A stretch of 64,000 bases of DNA from Rhizobium sp. JAB6 (GTDB lineage Bacteria > Pseudomonadota > Alphaproteobacteria > Rhizobiales > Rhizobiaceae). Position numbers and translations under genes: made by a program. Shown here piece after piece: positions 49,321 through 59,400 of the stretch (position 1 is the first letter of the stretch; each line of letters begins with the position of its first letter). The notes beneath the pieces are model-generated. The model saw only the letters and a list, made by a program, of their open reading frames with translations. It was not told where the DNA came from and did no database searches. The stretch lies in the NCBI RefSeq assembly GCF_003024605.1, contig NZ_PYJQ01000011.1:124001-188000 (forward strand), written 5' to 3'.

Positions 49321-51159
49321 TCACGCCTGCGTCTTGGCCGGCAGCGACAGAATGAAGCGGGCACCAAGCAGTGTCGAGCCGTCGGTATCGACGATATTCT
49401 CGGCGCGCAGCGAGCCGCCATGCGCTTCGGCGATCTGCCGGCTGATCGAAAGGCCGAGGCCGGAATTCTGTCCGAAACCTTCGGATTCGGGCCGGTCGGT
49501 GTAGAAGCGTTCGAAGATGCGGTCGATATTTTCGGCCTGAATGCCCGGGCCGTTATCTTCGATATAGATGACGCAACGCGTCCGCGTCCGCGTCAGCCGC
49601 ACGGTGATCTTGCCGGTTTCCGCCGGGACGAAGGATCGTGCGTTTTCGATGAGATTGGTGACGATCTGGCCGATGCGCAGGTCATGGCCGTCGATGGAGA
49701 AGTTCGCTTTATTGCCCGGCTTGCGGTCGACGATATAATCGATCTCGACGGCCTTCTTGCTGTGCCCGACCTGTCTGGAAATATCGATCATGTCGCGCAG
49801 CAATACTTCCAGATCGAGCGACTTCGCATCCGAGCGTGCAAGCTCCGCATCGAGGCGCGATGCGTCGGAGATGTCGCTGATCAGGCGGTCGAGGCGGCGA
49901 ACGTCGTGCTGGATCACGTCCATCAACCGCTTCTTGGAATCGTCGCTCTTGGCGAGCGGCAGCGTTTCGACGGCGCTGCGCAGAGACGTCAGCGGGTTTT
50001 TCAGCTCGTGGCTGACGTCGGCGGCAAAACTCTCGATCGCATCGATGCGATCGTAGAGCGCCGATGTCATGTCGCGCAGCGCGATAGACAGATTGCCGAT
50101 CTCGTCCTGGCGGGCGGAAAAGTCCGGGATTTCCTCGCGCTCCTTCGCCCCGCCGCGCCGCACGCGGATCGCCGCAGCCGAAAGCCGGCGCAGCGGATTG
50201 GCGATGGTGGAGGATAAAAGTAGCGACAGCACGACGTTGACCAGCGTCGCCACGCCGAAGACCCGCATGATGGCGAGGCGCTCGGCGTGAACGATCTTAT
50301 CGATATCGCCGGCCTGCGTGGAGAGCAGCAAGACACCGAGAACGGCGCGGAAGCGCTGGATCGGCACGGCGACCGAAACGATCAGCTCGCCCTTCTCCGT
50401 GGTGCGGACAACGGCGCCGCGCACACCGGTCAGCGCATTCATGACCTCTGGATAGATGGAGCCGTCACCGCCGGGCGCTTCCTTATAGACGGGGAGATTT
50501 CCCGGCTGCAGCATCTTGTTGAGCAGGCCGCTGAACCAGTCGGACCAGCTCTGCTTCTCGTCTTCGACGGGCGGCAGATCGTAGCGCAGCACCTGGCCGC
50601 GCGAATAGAGATGACGGCTGTCGAGCAGCAGGTTCGCATCGGCGTCAAAAATGCGGGCCCGGGTGCGCGTCGGCGAGATCAGCCGCGTCAGCACCGGCGC
50701 CACCTTTTCAGGATCGATCGGGAATTCCAGATCTTCGTCGTTCGGAACAGGGGTGATGCTCTGGCCGGCCTGCAGCTCCAGCAGCTTCTGCGGATCGATG
50801 GTGATGGAGTTGGTGTCGACCGATGCCGAAGCCGAGACGGCACCGGCGATGATCTCGCCTTGCGTCAGCAGGCTCTCGACGCGGGCGTCGATCAGGCCTT
50901 CGCGGAACTGGTTGAGGTAGAGAATGCCGCCGACGAGGACGACGAGCGCGGCCAGATTGAAGAACAGGATGCGCCGCGTCAGGCTTGAGAACACGGCATT
51001 GCCGAAGATACGGCGGATCAGCACGAAGGGATGCGTCCAGCGCCGGCGCGCGATTCGAGCGCCGCTCGGGCTTTCCGAGTCGTCTATATCTCTGTCCTGC
51101 ACCAGCTGTGCCAAGCCAACGGCCCTTTCGAAGAACGGGACCGCCGATCCCGTCCGCAT
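49321..51159 (-). CDS. chvG: ChvG/ExoS-type sensor histidine kinase
   Basis: ChvG senses acid and envelope or host signals in rhizobia and agrobacteria and phosphorylates ChvI. The 612-residue protein has a first membrane helix (about 62-82), a periplasmic sensor domain, and a second helix near 300. A HAMP linker (IANPLRRLSAAAIRVRRG) follows. The kinase core has phospho-histidine 384 in VSHELKNPLTS and ATP motifs IENARS, EDNGPGI and GLGLSIS. The ATG at 51159 gives a somewhat longer N-terminus than some homologues. chvI lies 39 bases upstream, hprK just downstream. Confidence 0.95.
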   Translation of the reverse strand: MRTGSAVPFFERAVGLAQLVQDRDIDDSESPSGARIARRRWTHPFVLIRRIFGNAVFSSLTRRILFFNLAALVVLVGGILYLNQFREGLIDARVESLLTQGEIIAGAVSASASVDTNSITIDPQKLLELQAGQSITPVPNDEDLEFPIDPEKVAPVLTRLISPTRTRARIFDADANLLLDSRHLYSRGQVLRYDLPPVEDEKQSWSDWFSGLLNKMLQPGNLPVYKEAPGGDGSIYPEVMNALTGVRGAVVRTTEKGELIVSVAVPIQRFRAVLGVLLLSTQAGDIDKIVHAERLAIMRVFGVATLVNVVLSLLLSSTIANPLRRLSAAAIRVRRGGAKEREEIPDFSARQDEIGNLSIALRDMTSALYDRIDAIESFAADVSHELKNPLTSLRSAVETLPLAKSDDSKKRLMDVIQHDVRRLDRLISDISDASRLDAELARSDAKSLDLEVLLRDMIDISRQVGHSKKAVEIDYIVDRKPGNKANFSIDGHDLRIGQIVTNLIENARSFVPAETGKITVRLTRTRTRCVIYIEDNGPGIQAENIDRIFERFYTDRPESEGFGQNSGLGLSISRQIAEAHGGSLRAENIVDTDGSTLLGARFILSLPAKTQA

Positions 51160-51198
51160 GCTCTTATTCCATCGCGCGCCGTATGGTCCAGTTAACTC

Positions 51199-51930
51199 TT
51201 ATGCAGCTTCGCGGAACCGGTAGCCGACGCCATACAGCGTCTCGATCATATCAAAATCGAGATCGACCATCTTGAATTTCTTGCGCAGCCGCTTGATGTG
51301 GCTGTCGATCGTGCGGTCGTCGACATAGACCTGCTCGTCATAGGCTGCATCCATCAGCGCGTCGCGGCTCTTGACTACGCCCGGGCGCTGGGCGAGCGAA
51401 TGCAGGATGAGGAACTCGGTGACGGTGAGCGTCACGGGCTCGCCCTTCCAGGTGCAGGTATGGCGTTCCTGGTCCATGACGAGCTGTCCGCGTTCCAGCG
51501 AGCGGGCCTGCTGCGCAGCGCCCGGCTTGGGGGCGGCTGCGCCGCCGGCAGCATTTGCGGCATCACGGGCGGAGGCGCGGCGGAGAACAGCCTTGACGCG
51601 TTCGACCAGCAGGCGCTGCGAGAACGGCTTGGTGATGAAGTCGTCGGCACCCATCTTTAAGCCGAACAGCTCGTCGATCTCTTCATCCTTCGAGGTGAGG
51701 AAGATCACGGGCAGATCGGATTTCTGCCGCAGGCGGCGCAAGAGCTCCATGCCGTCCATGCGGGGCATCTTGATATCGAAGATCGCCAGTTGCGGCGGCC
51801 GTGCCAGCAGGCCGTCCAGCGCCGAGGCTCCGTCCGTATAGGTCTCTACCTTATATCCCTCTGCTTCCAAGGCAATGGAAACGGAAGTCAGGATATTGCG
51901 GTCGTCGTCAACGAGCGCGATTGTCAACAT
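51199..51930 (-). CDS. chvI: ChvI response regulator (OmpR family)
   Basis: ChvI is the DNA-binding partner of ChvG and controls exopolysaccharide, motility, acid-response and pckA-linked genes in related bacteria. The 243-residue protein has a receiver domain with phospho-aspartate 52 in [12 protein letters not shown] and lysine in FITKPFSQ. An alanine-rich linker precedes a winged helix ending [19 protein letters not shown] chose the ATG at 51930 because GGAG lies nine bases upstream. An ATG 18 bases earlier lacks a site. Confidence 0.96.
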   Translation of the reverse strand: MLTIALVDDDRNILTSVSIALEAEGYKVETYTDGASALDGLLARPPQLAIFDIKMPRMDGMELLRRLRQKSDLPVIFLTSKDEEIDELFGLKMGADDFITKPFSQRLLVERVKAVLRRASARDAANAAGGAAAPKPGAAQQARSLERGQLVMDQERHTCTWKGEPVTLTVTEFLILHSLAQRPGVVKSRDALMDAAYDEQVYVDDRTIDSHIKRLRKKFKMVDLDFDMIETLYGVGYRFREAA

Positions 51931-52279
51931 GGTGTTCGTCTCCGTCATCAGTGCGCATCTCCCGGATTTGGAATCCAGCCCAGGCGGTCTGCCAGTTCGG
52001 TCGGCGGTAACCTGGCGCGCTTATGGGGATAAAGGTGGAACAAATTGTGGCAAAGATAAAGGGGAGGATTGCGGTGAGGAGAAACCCTTGCGCAGGAGTT
52101 GTGTGACGTGAGGTCCCGCCTCCCTCTATTCAAACGATTTAAAATTATGAAAATTTATTTAAATCGATTAAATAACTGATATCATTAAATATTTTGTGTT
52201 TGGGTCTTGTCCTTTTAAAAGGACCCCTCTACGCTTTAGACAATTCTAACGGCCAAGCCCCTTTGTAGAGGAAAATGTG
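51931..52279. promoter_or_regulatory. Divergent chvI-pckA intergenic region
   Basis: This is 349 bases without a gene. The left part is GC-rich; 52135-52210 is strongly AT-rich. Two inverted repeats stand out: CGATTTAAA with a 14-base spacer and TTTAAATCG (52135-52166), and the perfect 16-mer GTCCTTTTAAAAGGAC (52209-52224), 55 bases before the pckA start. It should hold the divergent promoters of both genes. ChvI is a plausible regulator of pckA because the system is linked to it in relatives. Confidence 0.6.
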
Positions 52280-53890
52280 ATGGAGCAATTCGGCGTTCGC
52301 AATCCCGCGACTGAACTGGGATCGATCGGCCTCGGAGCCGCTGCCAGTGTACGTTACAACCTCATGGAAGCTCATCTTTACGAAGAGGCGATTCGCCGCC
52401 GAGAAGCCGATCTGACCGCCGATGGCGCACTCAGGGCCTTGACCGGCCAGCACACCGGTCGTTCCCCGAAGGACAAGTTCGTGGTGCGTAACGCCACCAC
52501 CGAAGACCAGATCTGGTGGGACAACAACAAGCCGATGTCGCCCGAGCATTTCGAGCTATTGCATGAGGATATGCTGGCCCATGCCCGCGGCAAGGACCTG
52601 TTCGTGCAGGATCTGATCGGCGGCGCCGATGCCGAATACGCTCTGCCGACCCGTGTCGTCACCGAATTCGCCTGGCACTCGCTGTTCATCCGCAATCTGC
52701 TGATCCGCCCCGATCGTGCGGCGCTGGAAAGTTTCGTGCCGCAGCTGACGATCATTGATTTGCCGAGCTTCCGCGCCGATCCGGAGCGCCACGGCTGCCG
52801 CACCGAAACGGTGATCGCCTGCGATTTCGTCAATGGCATCGTCCTGATCGGCGGCACCTCCTATGCCGGCGAGATGAAGAAATCGGTGTTCACGGCGCTG
52901 AACTACATGCTGCCGGAGCGCGGCGTCATGCCGATGCATTGTTCGGCCAATGTCGGGCCTGAAGGCGATGCCGCGATCTTCTTCGGCCTGTCGGGCACGG
53001 GCAAGACGACGCTGTCGGCCGATCCGACCCGGACGCTCATCGGCGACGACGAGCACGGCTGGGGCGAGAACGGCATCTTCAACTTCGAAGGCGGCTGCTA
53101 CGCCAAGACCATCCGTCTTTCGGCCGAGGCCGAGCCGGAAATCTACGCCACGACGCGCCGTTTCGGCACCGTCCTGGAAAATGTCGTGCTCGACGAACAC
53201 GGCCGGCCGGATCTCGACGATGGCTCGCTGACGGAAAACACCCGCAGCGCCTATCCGCTGCATTTCATCCCGAACGCATCGGAATCCGGCATCACCGGTC
53301 ATCCGGAGACGATCATCATGCTGACGGCAGACGCTTTCGGCGTCATGCCGCCGATCGCGAAGCTGACGCCGGATCAGGCCATGTACCACTTCCTGTCCGG
53401 TTATACCGCCAAGGTCGCCGGCACGGAAAAGGGCGTCGTCGAGCCGGAAGCCACCTTCTCGACCTGCTTCGGCGCTCCCTTCATGCCGCGCCATCCGACG
53501 GAATACGGCAATCTGCTCAAGGAGCTGATCGCCCGCCACGGCGCCCGCTGCTGGCTGGTCAACACCGGCTGGACCGGCGGCGCCTACAGCAAGGGAAGCC
53601 GCATGCCGATCAAGGCGACGCGTGCGCTGCTCGCGGCCGCCCTGAAGGGCGATCTCGACAATGTCGAATTCCGCATCGATCCGAATTTCGGCTTCGCAGT
53701 CCCGGTCGCCGTTGAAGGCGTCGACAGCGCCATCCTCGACCCACGCTCCACCTGGGCCGATGGCGAGGCCTATGATGCGCAGGCCAAGAAGCTGGTTCAG
53801 ATGTTCGTCACCAATTTCGCGAAGTTCGAGGACCATGTGGACGGCAACGTCCGCGATGCGGCCCCGGGGGTGCCGGTCGCTGCAGAATAA
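52280..53890 (+). CDS. pckA: Phosphoenolpyruvate carboxykinase (ATP)
   Basis: PckA converts oxaloacetate to PEP, the first step of gluconeogenesis from C4-dicarboxylates, which rhizobia use in nodules. The 536-residue protein has kinase-1a [14 protein letters not shown], kinase-2 and metal segments GDDEHGW and NFEGGCYAK, and oxaloacetate-binding [10 protein letters not shown]-like residues ([10 protein letters not shown]). The ATG at 52280 has GAGGA eight bases upstream. A GTG three bases earlier is in frame. It is divergent from chvI and ends in a strong terminator. Confidence 0.97.
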   Translation: MEQFGVRNPATELGSIGLGAAASVRYNLMEAHLYEEAIRRREADLTADGALRALTGQHTGRSPKDKFVVRNATTEDQIWWDNNKPMSPEHFELLHEDMLAHARGKDLFVQDLIGGADAEYALPTRVVTEFAWHSLFIRNLLIRPDRAALESFVPQLTIIDLPSFRADPERHGCRTETVIACDFVNGIVLIGGTSYAGEMKKSVFTALNYMLPERGVMPMHCSANVGPEGDAAIFFGLSGTGKTTLSADPTRTLIGDDEHGWGENGIFNFEGGCYAKTIRLSAEAEPEIYATTRRFGTVLENVVLDEHGRPDLDDGSLTENTRSAYPLHFIPNASESGITGHPETIIMLTADAFGVMPPIAKLTPDQAMYHFLSGYTAKVAGTEKGVVEPEATFSTCFGAPFMPRHPTEYGNLLKELIARHGARCWLVNTGWTGGAYSKGSRMPIKATRALLAAALKGDLDNVEFRIDPNFGFAVPVAVEGVDSAILDPRSTWADGEAYDAQAKKLVQMFVTNFAKFEDHVDGNVRDAAPGVPVAAE

Positions 53891-53906
53891 TCATCCAGAG
53901 CGGGAA

Positions 53907-53922
53907 TGACTCACGTGAAACC
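53907..53922. other. Weak parS-like sequence after pckA
   Basis: TGACTCACGTGAAACC keeps CACGTGAAAC but matches parS at only 13 of 16 positions. It overlaps the pckA terminator stem. The site is 43 kb from the origin, so a functional role is doubtful. Confidence 0.35.
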
Positions 53923-53950
53923 CGGCGGCCAGTTCGCCGGGTTTCATTTT
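53916..53950 (+). terminator. Rho-independent terminator after pckA
   Basis: A perfect 12-pair stem (TGAAACCCGGCG with CGCCGGGTTTCA) with a seven-base loop is followed by TTTT. Confidence 0.92.
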
Positions 53951-54008
53951 ATCCGGCAGTGGTTTTCAACTGCGCATCGATGTGGGATAGACAGGCGCGG
54001 AGAAAATC

Positions 54009-54443
54009 ATGGCCAGCGAAGCGCTTTACATCAACGACCGGATCACGATTGCCGGCTGGGAGCTGACGGAACAATTCGTTCTGGCGGGCGGTCCCGGCGG
54101 TCAGAACGTCAACAAGGTCGCGACCGCAGTCCAGCTTTTCTTCAATGTCCAGAATTCCCCGTCGCTGACCGACCGTGTCAAGGCGAATGCAATCAGGCTT
54201 GCCGGCCGACGTGTGTCCAAGGATGGCGTTCTGATGATCGAGGCCAGCCGTTTCCGCAGCCAGGATCGCAATCGCGAGGATGCGCGCGAGCGCCTGAAGG
54301 AACTGATCCTCGAAGCCGCCGCTCCGCCGCCGCCGCCGCGCCGGAAGACCAAGCCTACAAAGGGATCGATCGAGCGCCGGCTGAAGGAGAAATCCGGGCG
54401 CTCCGAGGTCAAGAAGATGCGCGGCAAGGTCGGCGGCGACTAG
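54009..54443 (+). CDS. arfB: Peptidyl-tRNA hydrolase ArfB (ribosome rescue)
   Basis: ArfB (YaeJ) releases peptides from stalled ribosomes without a stop codon. The 144-residue protein has the catalytic GGQ at residues 30-32 in AGGPGGQNVNK. A basic C-terminal tail (KPTKGSIERRLKEKSGRSEV) inserts into the empty mRNA channel. A proline run of five precedes the tail. The ATG is at 54009. It is a stand-alone gene after pckA. Confidence 0.94.
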   Translation: MASEALYINDRITIAGWELTEQFVLAGGPGGQNVNKVATAVQLFFNVQNSPSLTDRVKANAIRLAGRRVSKDGVLMIEASRFRSQDRNREDARERLKELILEAAAPPPPPRRKTKPTKGSIERRLKEKSGRSEVKKMRGKVGGD

Positions 54444-54528
54444 GTTTGGTTTTCGGGCTGCGGTTTCGGTTCGGTTGAGTCAAGATGATGATGGTCAGGC
54501 GATTTTGATTTTGCCGCACCTATGTGCC

Positions 54529-54675
54529 TGGCCCCTCATCCTAACCTTCTCCCCGCAACGTGGGGAGAAGGGACCATAGCGCTAAACAGCCAAGCTCTCT
54601 GCTCGTGACGGGTTGGTACGGAGCAAGATAGGCCCCCTCGCCCCGCTTGCGGGGAGAGGGTTGGGGTGAGGGCCA
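54529..54675. repeat. MITE-like element with long terminal inverted repeats
   Basis: The left end starts TGGCCCCTCATCCTAACC and continues into a CCCCGC-AACGT-GGGG hairpin. The right end, reverse-complemented, starts TGGCCCTCACCCCAACCC and continues into CCCCGC-AAGC-GGGG. The two ends match at about 85 percent over some 37 bases around a core of about 70 bases with no coding capacity. Similar sequences are dispersed in many rhizobial genomes. It lies between arfB and alkB. Confidence 0.75.
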
Positions 54676-54734
54676 TGCATGAAGGCGCGGCAATGGCGCA
54701 CTGACCTGACCAGCGTTGCTCAAAGGGAATATCG

Positions 54735-55343
54735 ATGCTGCTCCCCAACGGAATTCGTCATCTGCCCGGATATCTCGACCGCCCCGCCCAGGAAGCCTTG
54801 GTCGATGCGATCCGCGGCATCGTGGCCGAGGCGCCGCTCTACACACCGGTCATGCCGGGCACCGGCAAGGAAATGTCGGTGCGGATGACCAATTGCGGTT
54901 CGCTCGGCTGGGTGACGGACAAGGAGCGCGGCTATCGCTATCAGCCGACGCACCCGGTCACCGGCCGTCCATGGCCTGCAATACCATCGCCGTTGCTGGA
55001 TTTGTGGCGCGGTATAGCAGGCTATGAAAAGCCGCCCGAGGCCTGTCTCGTCAATTTCTACAGCGACGATGCCCGCATGGGCCTGCATCAGGATCGAGAC
55101 GAACAGGATCTCAAGGCGCCGGTGCTATCGGTCTCGCTGGGAAACACCTGCCTCTTTCGGGTCGGCGGCCTAAACCGCAATGACCGCACGCTATCCTTCA
55201 AGCTTGCGAGCGGCGATATCGTCGTTCTCGGCGGCGAGGGCAGGCTGTGCTACCACGGCGTCGATCGCATCTATCCGGCGACATCGACGCTCTTGAAGAA
55301 CGGCGGCCGGATCAATCTGACGCTCAGGCGCGTCCAGCCCTGA
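54735..55343 (+). CDS. alkB: AlkB-type DNA dealkylase (2-oxoglutarate/Fe(II) dioxygenase)
   Basis: AlkB oxidatively removes methyl groups from 1-methyladenine and 3-methylcytosine. The 202-residue protein has the iron ligands H118 and D120 in LHQDRDE and H174 in LCYHGVDR. The C-terminal arginine cluster RINLTLRRV binds 2-oxoglutarate and substrate, and NFYSDDARMG is typical. The ATG has AAGGGA upstream. It converges on coaA with only three bases between the stops. No ada gene is visible nearby. Confidence 0.94.
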   Translation: MLLPNGIRHLPGYLDRPAQEALVDAIRGIVAEAPLYTPVMPGTGKEMSVRMTNCGSLGWVTDKERGYRYQPTHPVTGRPWPAIPSPLLDLWRGIAGYEKPPEACLVNFYSDDARMGLHQDRDEQDLKAPVLSVSLGNTCLFRVGGLNRNDRTLSFKLASGDIVVLGGEGRLCYHGVDRIYPATSTLLKNGGRINLTLRRVQP

Positions 55344-55346
55344 GCC

Positions 55347-56342
55347 TCAGAGCTTTCTCAGCGCCACCTGCTCGATCAGATGATTCTTGCCCTTCTGCAG
55401 GATGAGGTCGGCGCGCGGCCGCGTCGGCAGGATGTTCTGACGCAGGTTCTTCAGATTGATGTTCTTCCAGAGCCCCTCGGCGATCGCCAGCGCCTCTTCC
55501 TCGCTGATCGAGGCGTAGCGATGGAAGAAGGAGTTGGGGTCGCGGAACGCCGTCTCACGCAGCCGCATGAAGCGGGCGACGTACCAGTTGTGGATCAGTT
55601 CCTCGTCGGCATCGATATAAATCGAGAAGTCGAAGAAATCCGAAACCATCGGCACGATCTTGCCGTCGGCCGGCAAATGCCGCGATTGCAATACGTTGAT
55701 GCCTTCGAAGATCAGGATGTCCGGGCGATCGACCGTCTTGAATTCGTTCGGCAGCACGTCATAGACGAGGTGCGAATAGGAGGGTGCCTGCACATTCGGC
55801 TGGCCGGCCTTGATCGCCGAGAGAAAGCGCAGCAGCGCAGCCGTATCGTAGCTTTCCGGAAAGCCCTTGCGCTGCATCAGGTTTCGACGCTGCAATTCGG
55901 CATTCGGATAGAGAAAGCCGTCCGTAGTGACGAGATCGACCTTCGGACTCGACGGCCAGCGGCCCAGCAATTCCTTCAGGATACGGGCGGTCGTGGATTT
56001 GCCGACAGCGACGGAGCCGGCGATGCCGATGACGAACGGCGTCTTGGCGATATCGGAGAGGCTGAGGAAGCGGTTGCGCTGCTCGAACAGGATCTGTGAG
56101 GATTCCACATGCGAGGACAATAGCCGCGACAGCGACAGATAGATGCGTCGGACTTCATCGAGGTCGATCGGGTCCCCCATCGAGCGCAGCCGCGTCACTT
56201 CATCGGCGGTCAGCGTCAGCGGCGTGTCGGCGCGGAATTTCGCCCACTCTTCCGAGGAGAAGAAATAATAGGGCGAATAGGCTTTCGCCTGGAAAATATC
56301 GAGCGTTTCGGGCGCTGGGTGGCTCTTGGTCGCTATTGTCAT
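55347..56342 (-). CDS. coaA: Pantothenate kinase type I
   Basis: CoaA phosphorylates pantothenate, the committed step of CoA synthesis. The 331-residue protein from the ATG at 56342 has the P-loop GSVAVGKST (109-117), the pantothenate-binding TTDGFLYPN, and [12 protein letters not shown]. An upstream in-frame extension of 24 codons overlaps hisE and is less likely. It is the last gene of the his operon here. coaE lies at 12.8 kb in the same window. Confidence 0.96.
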   Translation of the reverse strand: MTIATKSHPAPETLDIFQAKAYSPYYFFSSEEWAKFRADTPLTLTADEVTRLRSMGDPIDLDEVRRIYLSLSRLLSSHVESSQILFEQRNRFLSLSDIAKTPFVIGIAGSVAVGKSTTARILKELLGRWPSSPKVDLVTTDGFLYPNAELQRRNLMQRKGFPESYDTAALLRFLSAIKAGQPNVQAPSYSHLVYDVLPNEFKTVDRPDILIFEGINVLQSRHLPADGKIVPMVSDFFDFSIYIDADEELIHNWYVARFMRLRETAFRDPNSFFHRYASISEEEALAIAEGLWKNINLKNLRQNILPTRPRADLILQKGKNHLIEQVALRKL

Positions 56343-56349
56343 CGCGTTC

Positions 56350-56664
56350 TTACCGGCTGGCCTTCTCCTGAAGGCCGGATTGGGCGGTGCGCCTTTCGAG
56401 CTCACCCATGACATTCTCTACCGGAATGCCGGCAATCTTCAATACGACCATAAGATGATATAGCAGATCGGCGGCCTCATAGGTAAGATTGTCGCGATCG
56501 TTGACGATCGCTGCCATCACGGCTTCGATCGCTTCTTCGCCCAGTTTCTTTGCCGCTTTCGGCTGGCCGGCGGCAAAAAGCTTCGCCGTCCAGGATTCGT
56601 TTGGCGAGGCCTTGGAGCGCTCCTCGACGATTCGTTCGAGGTCGGAAAGGGTAAATCCGCTCAT
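56350..56664 (-). CDS. hisE: Phosphoribosyl-ATP pyrophosphatase
   Basis: HisE hydrolyses PR-ATP to PR-AMP, the second histidine step. The 104-residue MazG-like protein has [16 protein letters not shown] with the metal-binding EExxE-type residues, followed by [16 protein letters not shown]. It lies nine bases after hisF and seven before coaA. hisI is separate and not in the window, as is common in alphaproteobacteria. Confidence 0.95.
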   Translation of the reverse strand: MSGFTLSDLERIVEERSKASPNESWTAKLFAAGQPKAAKKLGEEAIEAVMAAIVNDRDNLTYEAADLLYHLMVVLKIAGIPVENVMGELERRTAQSGLQEKASR

Positions 56665-56673
56665 CGCCGTCTC

Positions 56674-57462
56674 CTAATCCAGCCGCATGGGGATACCGCG
56701 CTCGGCCATGTAGCGCTTTGCCTCGCCCACCGAATAGGTGCCGAAGTGAAAGATGGAGGCGGCGAGTACCGCCGTCGCATGGCCTTCCTTGACGCCGGCG
56801 ACGAGATCGTCGAGATCGCCGACGCCGCCCGAGGCGATGACGGGCACGCGCACGGCATCGGCGATCGCTCGCGTCAGCTCCAGATCGTAGCCGACCTTGG
56901 TGCCGTCGCGATCCATGGAGGTGACGAGCAGTTCGCCGGCACCGCGCTCGACCATCTTGCGGGCAAAATCGACCGCATCGATGCCGGTCGCGTTGCGGCC
57001 GCCATGGGTATAGATCTCCCAGGCGCTCAGATTGTCGCCGCCCGGCGCTTCCGTCCGGCGCCGCTTGGCATCGATAGAAACGACGATGCACTGGTTGCCG
57101 AATTTATCGGCTGCCTCGGCCACGAAATCGGGATTGTTGACCGCCGCCGAATTGATCGAGACCTTGTCGGCGCCGCAGAGCAGAAGCTTGCGGATATCGG
57201 CGATCGTGCGCACGCCGCCGCCGACCGTAACCGGCATGAAGCATTGTTCGGCGGTGCGGGCGACCACGTCGAAGATCGTGTCGCGATTGTCGGAGGAAGC
57301 GGTGATATCGAGGAAGCAGAGTTCGTCGGCGCCGGCTGCGTCATAGGCCTTGGCGGCCTCGACGGGATCGCCGGCATCGACGAGATTGACGAAATTGACG
57401 CCCTTGACGACGCGGCCGTCCTTGACGTCGAGGCAGGGGATGACGCGGGCTTTCAGGGTCAT
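56674..57462 (-). CDS. hisF: Imidazole glycerol phosphate synthase cyclase subunit
   Basis: HisF uses ammonia from HisH to convert PRFAR into imidazole glycerol phosphate and AICAR. The 262-residue barrel has the catalytic aspartates in [14 protein letters not shown] and [13 protein letters not shown], plus phosphate-binding GGGVRTIAD and [10 protein letters not shown]. Its ATG overlaps the hisA stop by four bases. Confidence 0.97.
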   Translation of the reverse strand: MTLKARVIPCLDVKDGRVVKGVNFVNLVDAGDPVEAAKAYDAAGADELCFLDITASSDNRDTIFDVVARTAEQCFMPVTVGGGVRTIADIRKLLLCGADKVSINSAAVNNPDFVAEAADKFGNQCIVVSIDAKRRRTEAPGGDNLSAWEIYTHGGRNATGIDAVDFARKMVERGAGELLVTSMDRDGTKVGYDLELTRAIADAVRVPVIASGGVGDLDDLVAGVKEGHATAVLAASIFHFGTYSVGEAKRYMAERGIPMRLD

Positions 57463-58202
57463 TGCGCTGCCTCCTTGGCCTGCTTGATCAGGGCCAGTGC
57501 CTCTGTCGGATCGATCCGGCCATCATAGAGCGCGCGGCCGGAAATCGCACCTTCCAGTCTGCGGGCATCCGGCTGGATCATGCGCTTGATGTCGTCCAGT
57601 GAGGCAAGGCCGCCGGAGGCGATGACGGGTATGGAAACGGCATCGGCCAGTTCCAAGGTCGAGTCCCAGTTGATCCCGGTTAAGATGCCGTCGCGGTCGA
57701 TATCGGTATAGATGATCGCGGCAACGCCGACGCCTTCGAATTTCTTTGCGAGTTCGATGACGCCGAGTTCAGAAGCCTCGGCCCAGCCCTCGACCGCCAC
57801 CTTGCCGCCCTTGGCATCGATCCCGACGGCGATGTGGCCCGGAAAACATCTGCAGGCTTCGACGACGAGCGCTGGATCGCGCACGGCAACCGTGCCGAGG
57901 ATGACGCGGGCGAGGCCGCGCGACAGCCAGTTTTCGATATGGGCGAGCGTGCGGATACCGCCGCCGAGCTGCACCGGATTCTTCGTCGCCTTGAGAATCG
58001 CATCGACGGCGGCACCGTTGACGGTCTCGCCGGCGAAGGCGCCGTTGAGATCGACGACATGCAGCCATTCGAAGCCCTGATCTTCAAAGGCCTTGGCCTG
58101 GGCAGCGGGATCGGGGTTGTAGACGGTCGCCTGCTCCATGTCGCCGAGCTTGAGGCGCACGCATTGGCCGTCTTTTAGGTCGATAGCGGGAAAAAGAATC
58201 AT
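57459..58202 (-). CDS. hisA: ProFAR isomerase
   Basis: HisA isomerises ProFAR to PRFAR. The 247-residue barrel, a paralogue of HisF, has [14 protein letters not shown] with the catalytic aspartate, [13 protein letters not shown], and the second aspartate in [12 protein letters not shown], followed by [11 protein letters not shown]. It overlaps hisF at its 3' end and lies 25 bases after hisH. Confidence 0.97.
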   Translation of the reverse strand: MILFPAIDLKDGQCVRLKLGDMEQATVYNPDPAAQAKAFEDQGFEWLHVVDLNGAFAGETVNGAAVDAILKATKNPVQLGGGIRTLAHIENWLSRGLARVILGTVAVRDPALVVEACRCFPGHIAVGIDAKGGKVAVEGWAEASELGVIELAKKFEGVGVAAIIYTDIDRDGILTGINWDSTLELADAVSIPVIASGGLASLDDIKRMIQPDARRLEGAISGRALYDGRIDPTEALALIKQAKEAAQ

Positions 58203-58227
58203 GATGTCTGTCCTTGGAGCGCGAGCC

Positions 58228-58878
58228 TTACGGCTTCCAGCGCAGAAAATTGGCGATCAGGGCAAGGCCGAGTTTCTGGCTCTTTTCCGGATGGAACTGC
58301 GCGCCGACGATGTTGTCGCGGCCTACGAAGGCCGTCATCGGCCCGCCGTAGTTCGTCGTCGCGATCACATCGTCACCATGGTCGGCGGCCAGATGGTAGG
58401 AATGGACGAAATAGGCATGCAAGCCGTCAGGTCCGGTCTCTATCCCATCGAAGAGAGCGTGCGGGTGGCGGATATCCAGCGTATTCCAGCCGATCTGCGG
58501 GATTTTCAGGTTGGGATCGCTGGGCGTCATTTCCTTGACGTCGCCCTTGATCCAGCCGAAACCTTGCGTGATCGTCTTCTCCAGCCCGCGCGACGACATC
58601 AGCTGCATGCCGACACAGATGCCGAGGAAGGGGCGGCCCTTGTGTTCCACAACATCGATGATGGCTTCCGCCATGCCGGGCACGGCACTGAGGCCCCGGC
58701 GGCAATCGGCATAGGCGCCGACGCCGGGAAGCACGATGCGGTCCGCCGTGGCGACACGCTCGGCATCGTCAGTCAGGTCGATCTCGGCGTCGATCCCCGC
58801 TTCACGGGCCGCTCGCTCGAAGGCCTTGGTGGCCGAGCGCAAATTGCCGGAACCATAATCGATAATCGCGACGCGCAC
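58228..58878 (-). CDS. hisH: Imidazole glycerol phosphate synthase glutaminase subunit
   Basis: HisH releases ammonia from glutamine for HisF. The 216-residue class I amidotransferase has the nucleophile cysteine 88 in [10 protein letters not shown] and the histidine 196 and glutamate 198 in FHPEKSQ, completing the triad. [13 protein letters not shown] marks the N-terminus. It starts two bases after the DUF2628 gene. Confidence 0.97.
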   Translation of the reverse strand: MRVAIIDYGSGNLRSATKAFERAAREAGIDAEIDLTDDAERVATADRIVLPGVGAYADCRRGLSAVPGMAEAIIDVVEHKGRPFLGICVGMQLMSSRGLEKTITQGFGWIKGDVKEMTPSDPNLKIPQIGWNTLDIRHPHALFDGIETGPDGLHAYFVHSYHLAADHGDDVIATTNYGGPMTAFVGRDNIVGAQFHPEKSQKLGLALIANFLRWKP

Positions 58879-58880
58879 GG

Positions 58881-59378
58881 TCAGCGTCCTCCGTCATAGC
58901 CGGGAAGGCCGAAGCTCGGGCCCGGGGGGCTGCTATTTTTGTTGGTGGCCGGAATATTCCAGTTGTTGGAAGGGATATCCCCTTCCGGCTCCTGCTCGAC
59001 CTGGGAGAAATGGATCTCTTCCGCGGTTGCGAGATCGCGCGCAGAAACGAGGTTTTCGATTTCCCAGCCGCGGTTGATCAGCCGCTGGCCGACCGCATCC
59101 GGCCCCTCAAGTCCCGACAGAAGATGAACCCCCAGCCAGATGGCTGCTCCGGCAACGAAAAAGCCCGGCTGCCGTATCAGCTCCAGCGCAATGCCCTGCA
59201 GCAGAAAGGCGGCGACGGCATGCAGCCAGAGGCGATGAAAAAGCATCCAGAACGTCGGAAACAGGAACGCCGCCCACGAGAAACCGTCACGGATGAATCG
59301 CGTCTCGTCGCGATACCGGTTCGAGATTCCGGATCGGTTCGGCGCTCCGGGCGGCGTCAAAATCAGATAGCTTGCCAT
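58881..59378 (-). CDS. DUF2628-family membrane protein in the his operon
   Basis: The 165-residue protein begins [13 protein letters not shown]. It has two or three hydrophobic segments between about residues 30 and 85 ([18 protein letters not shown], then [15 protein letters not shown] and [14 protein letters not shown]). A polar, asparagine- and proline-rich C-terminal tail follows. DUF2628 has no assigned function. It sits between hisB and hisH with gaps of 22 and two bases, so it is co-transcribed with histidine genes. GGGA precedes the ATG. Confidence 0.82.
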   Translation of the reverse strand: MASYLILTPPGAPNRSGISNRYRDETRFIRDGFSWAAFLFPTFWMLFHRLWLHAVAAFLLQGIALELIRQPGFFVAGAAIWLGVHLLSGLEGPDAVGQRLINRGWEIENLVSARDLATAEEIHFSQVEQEPEGDIPSNNWNIPATNKNSSPPGPSFGLPGYDGGR

Positions 59379-59400
59379 TTCCTCAATTCCCAGAACGGGG

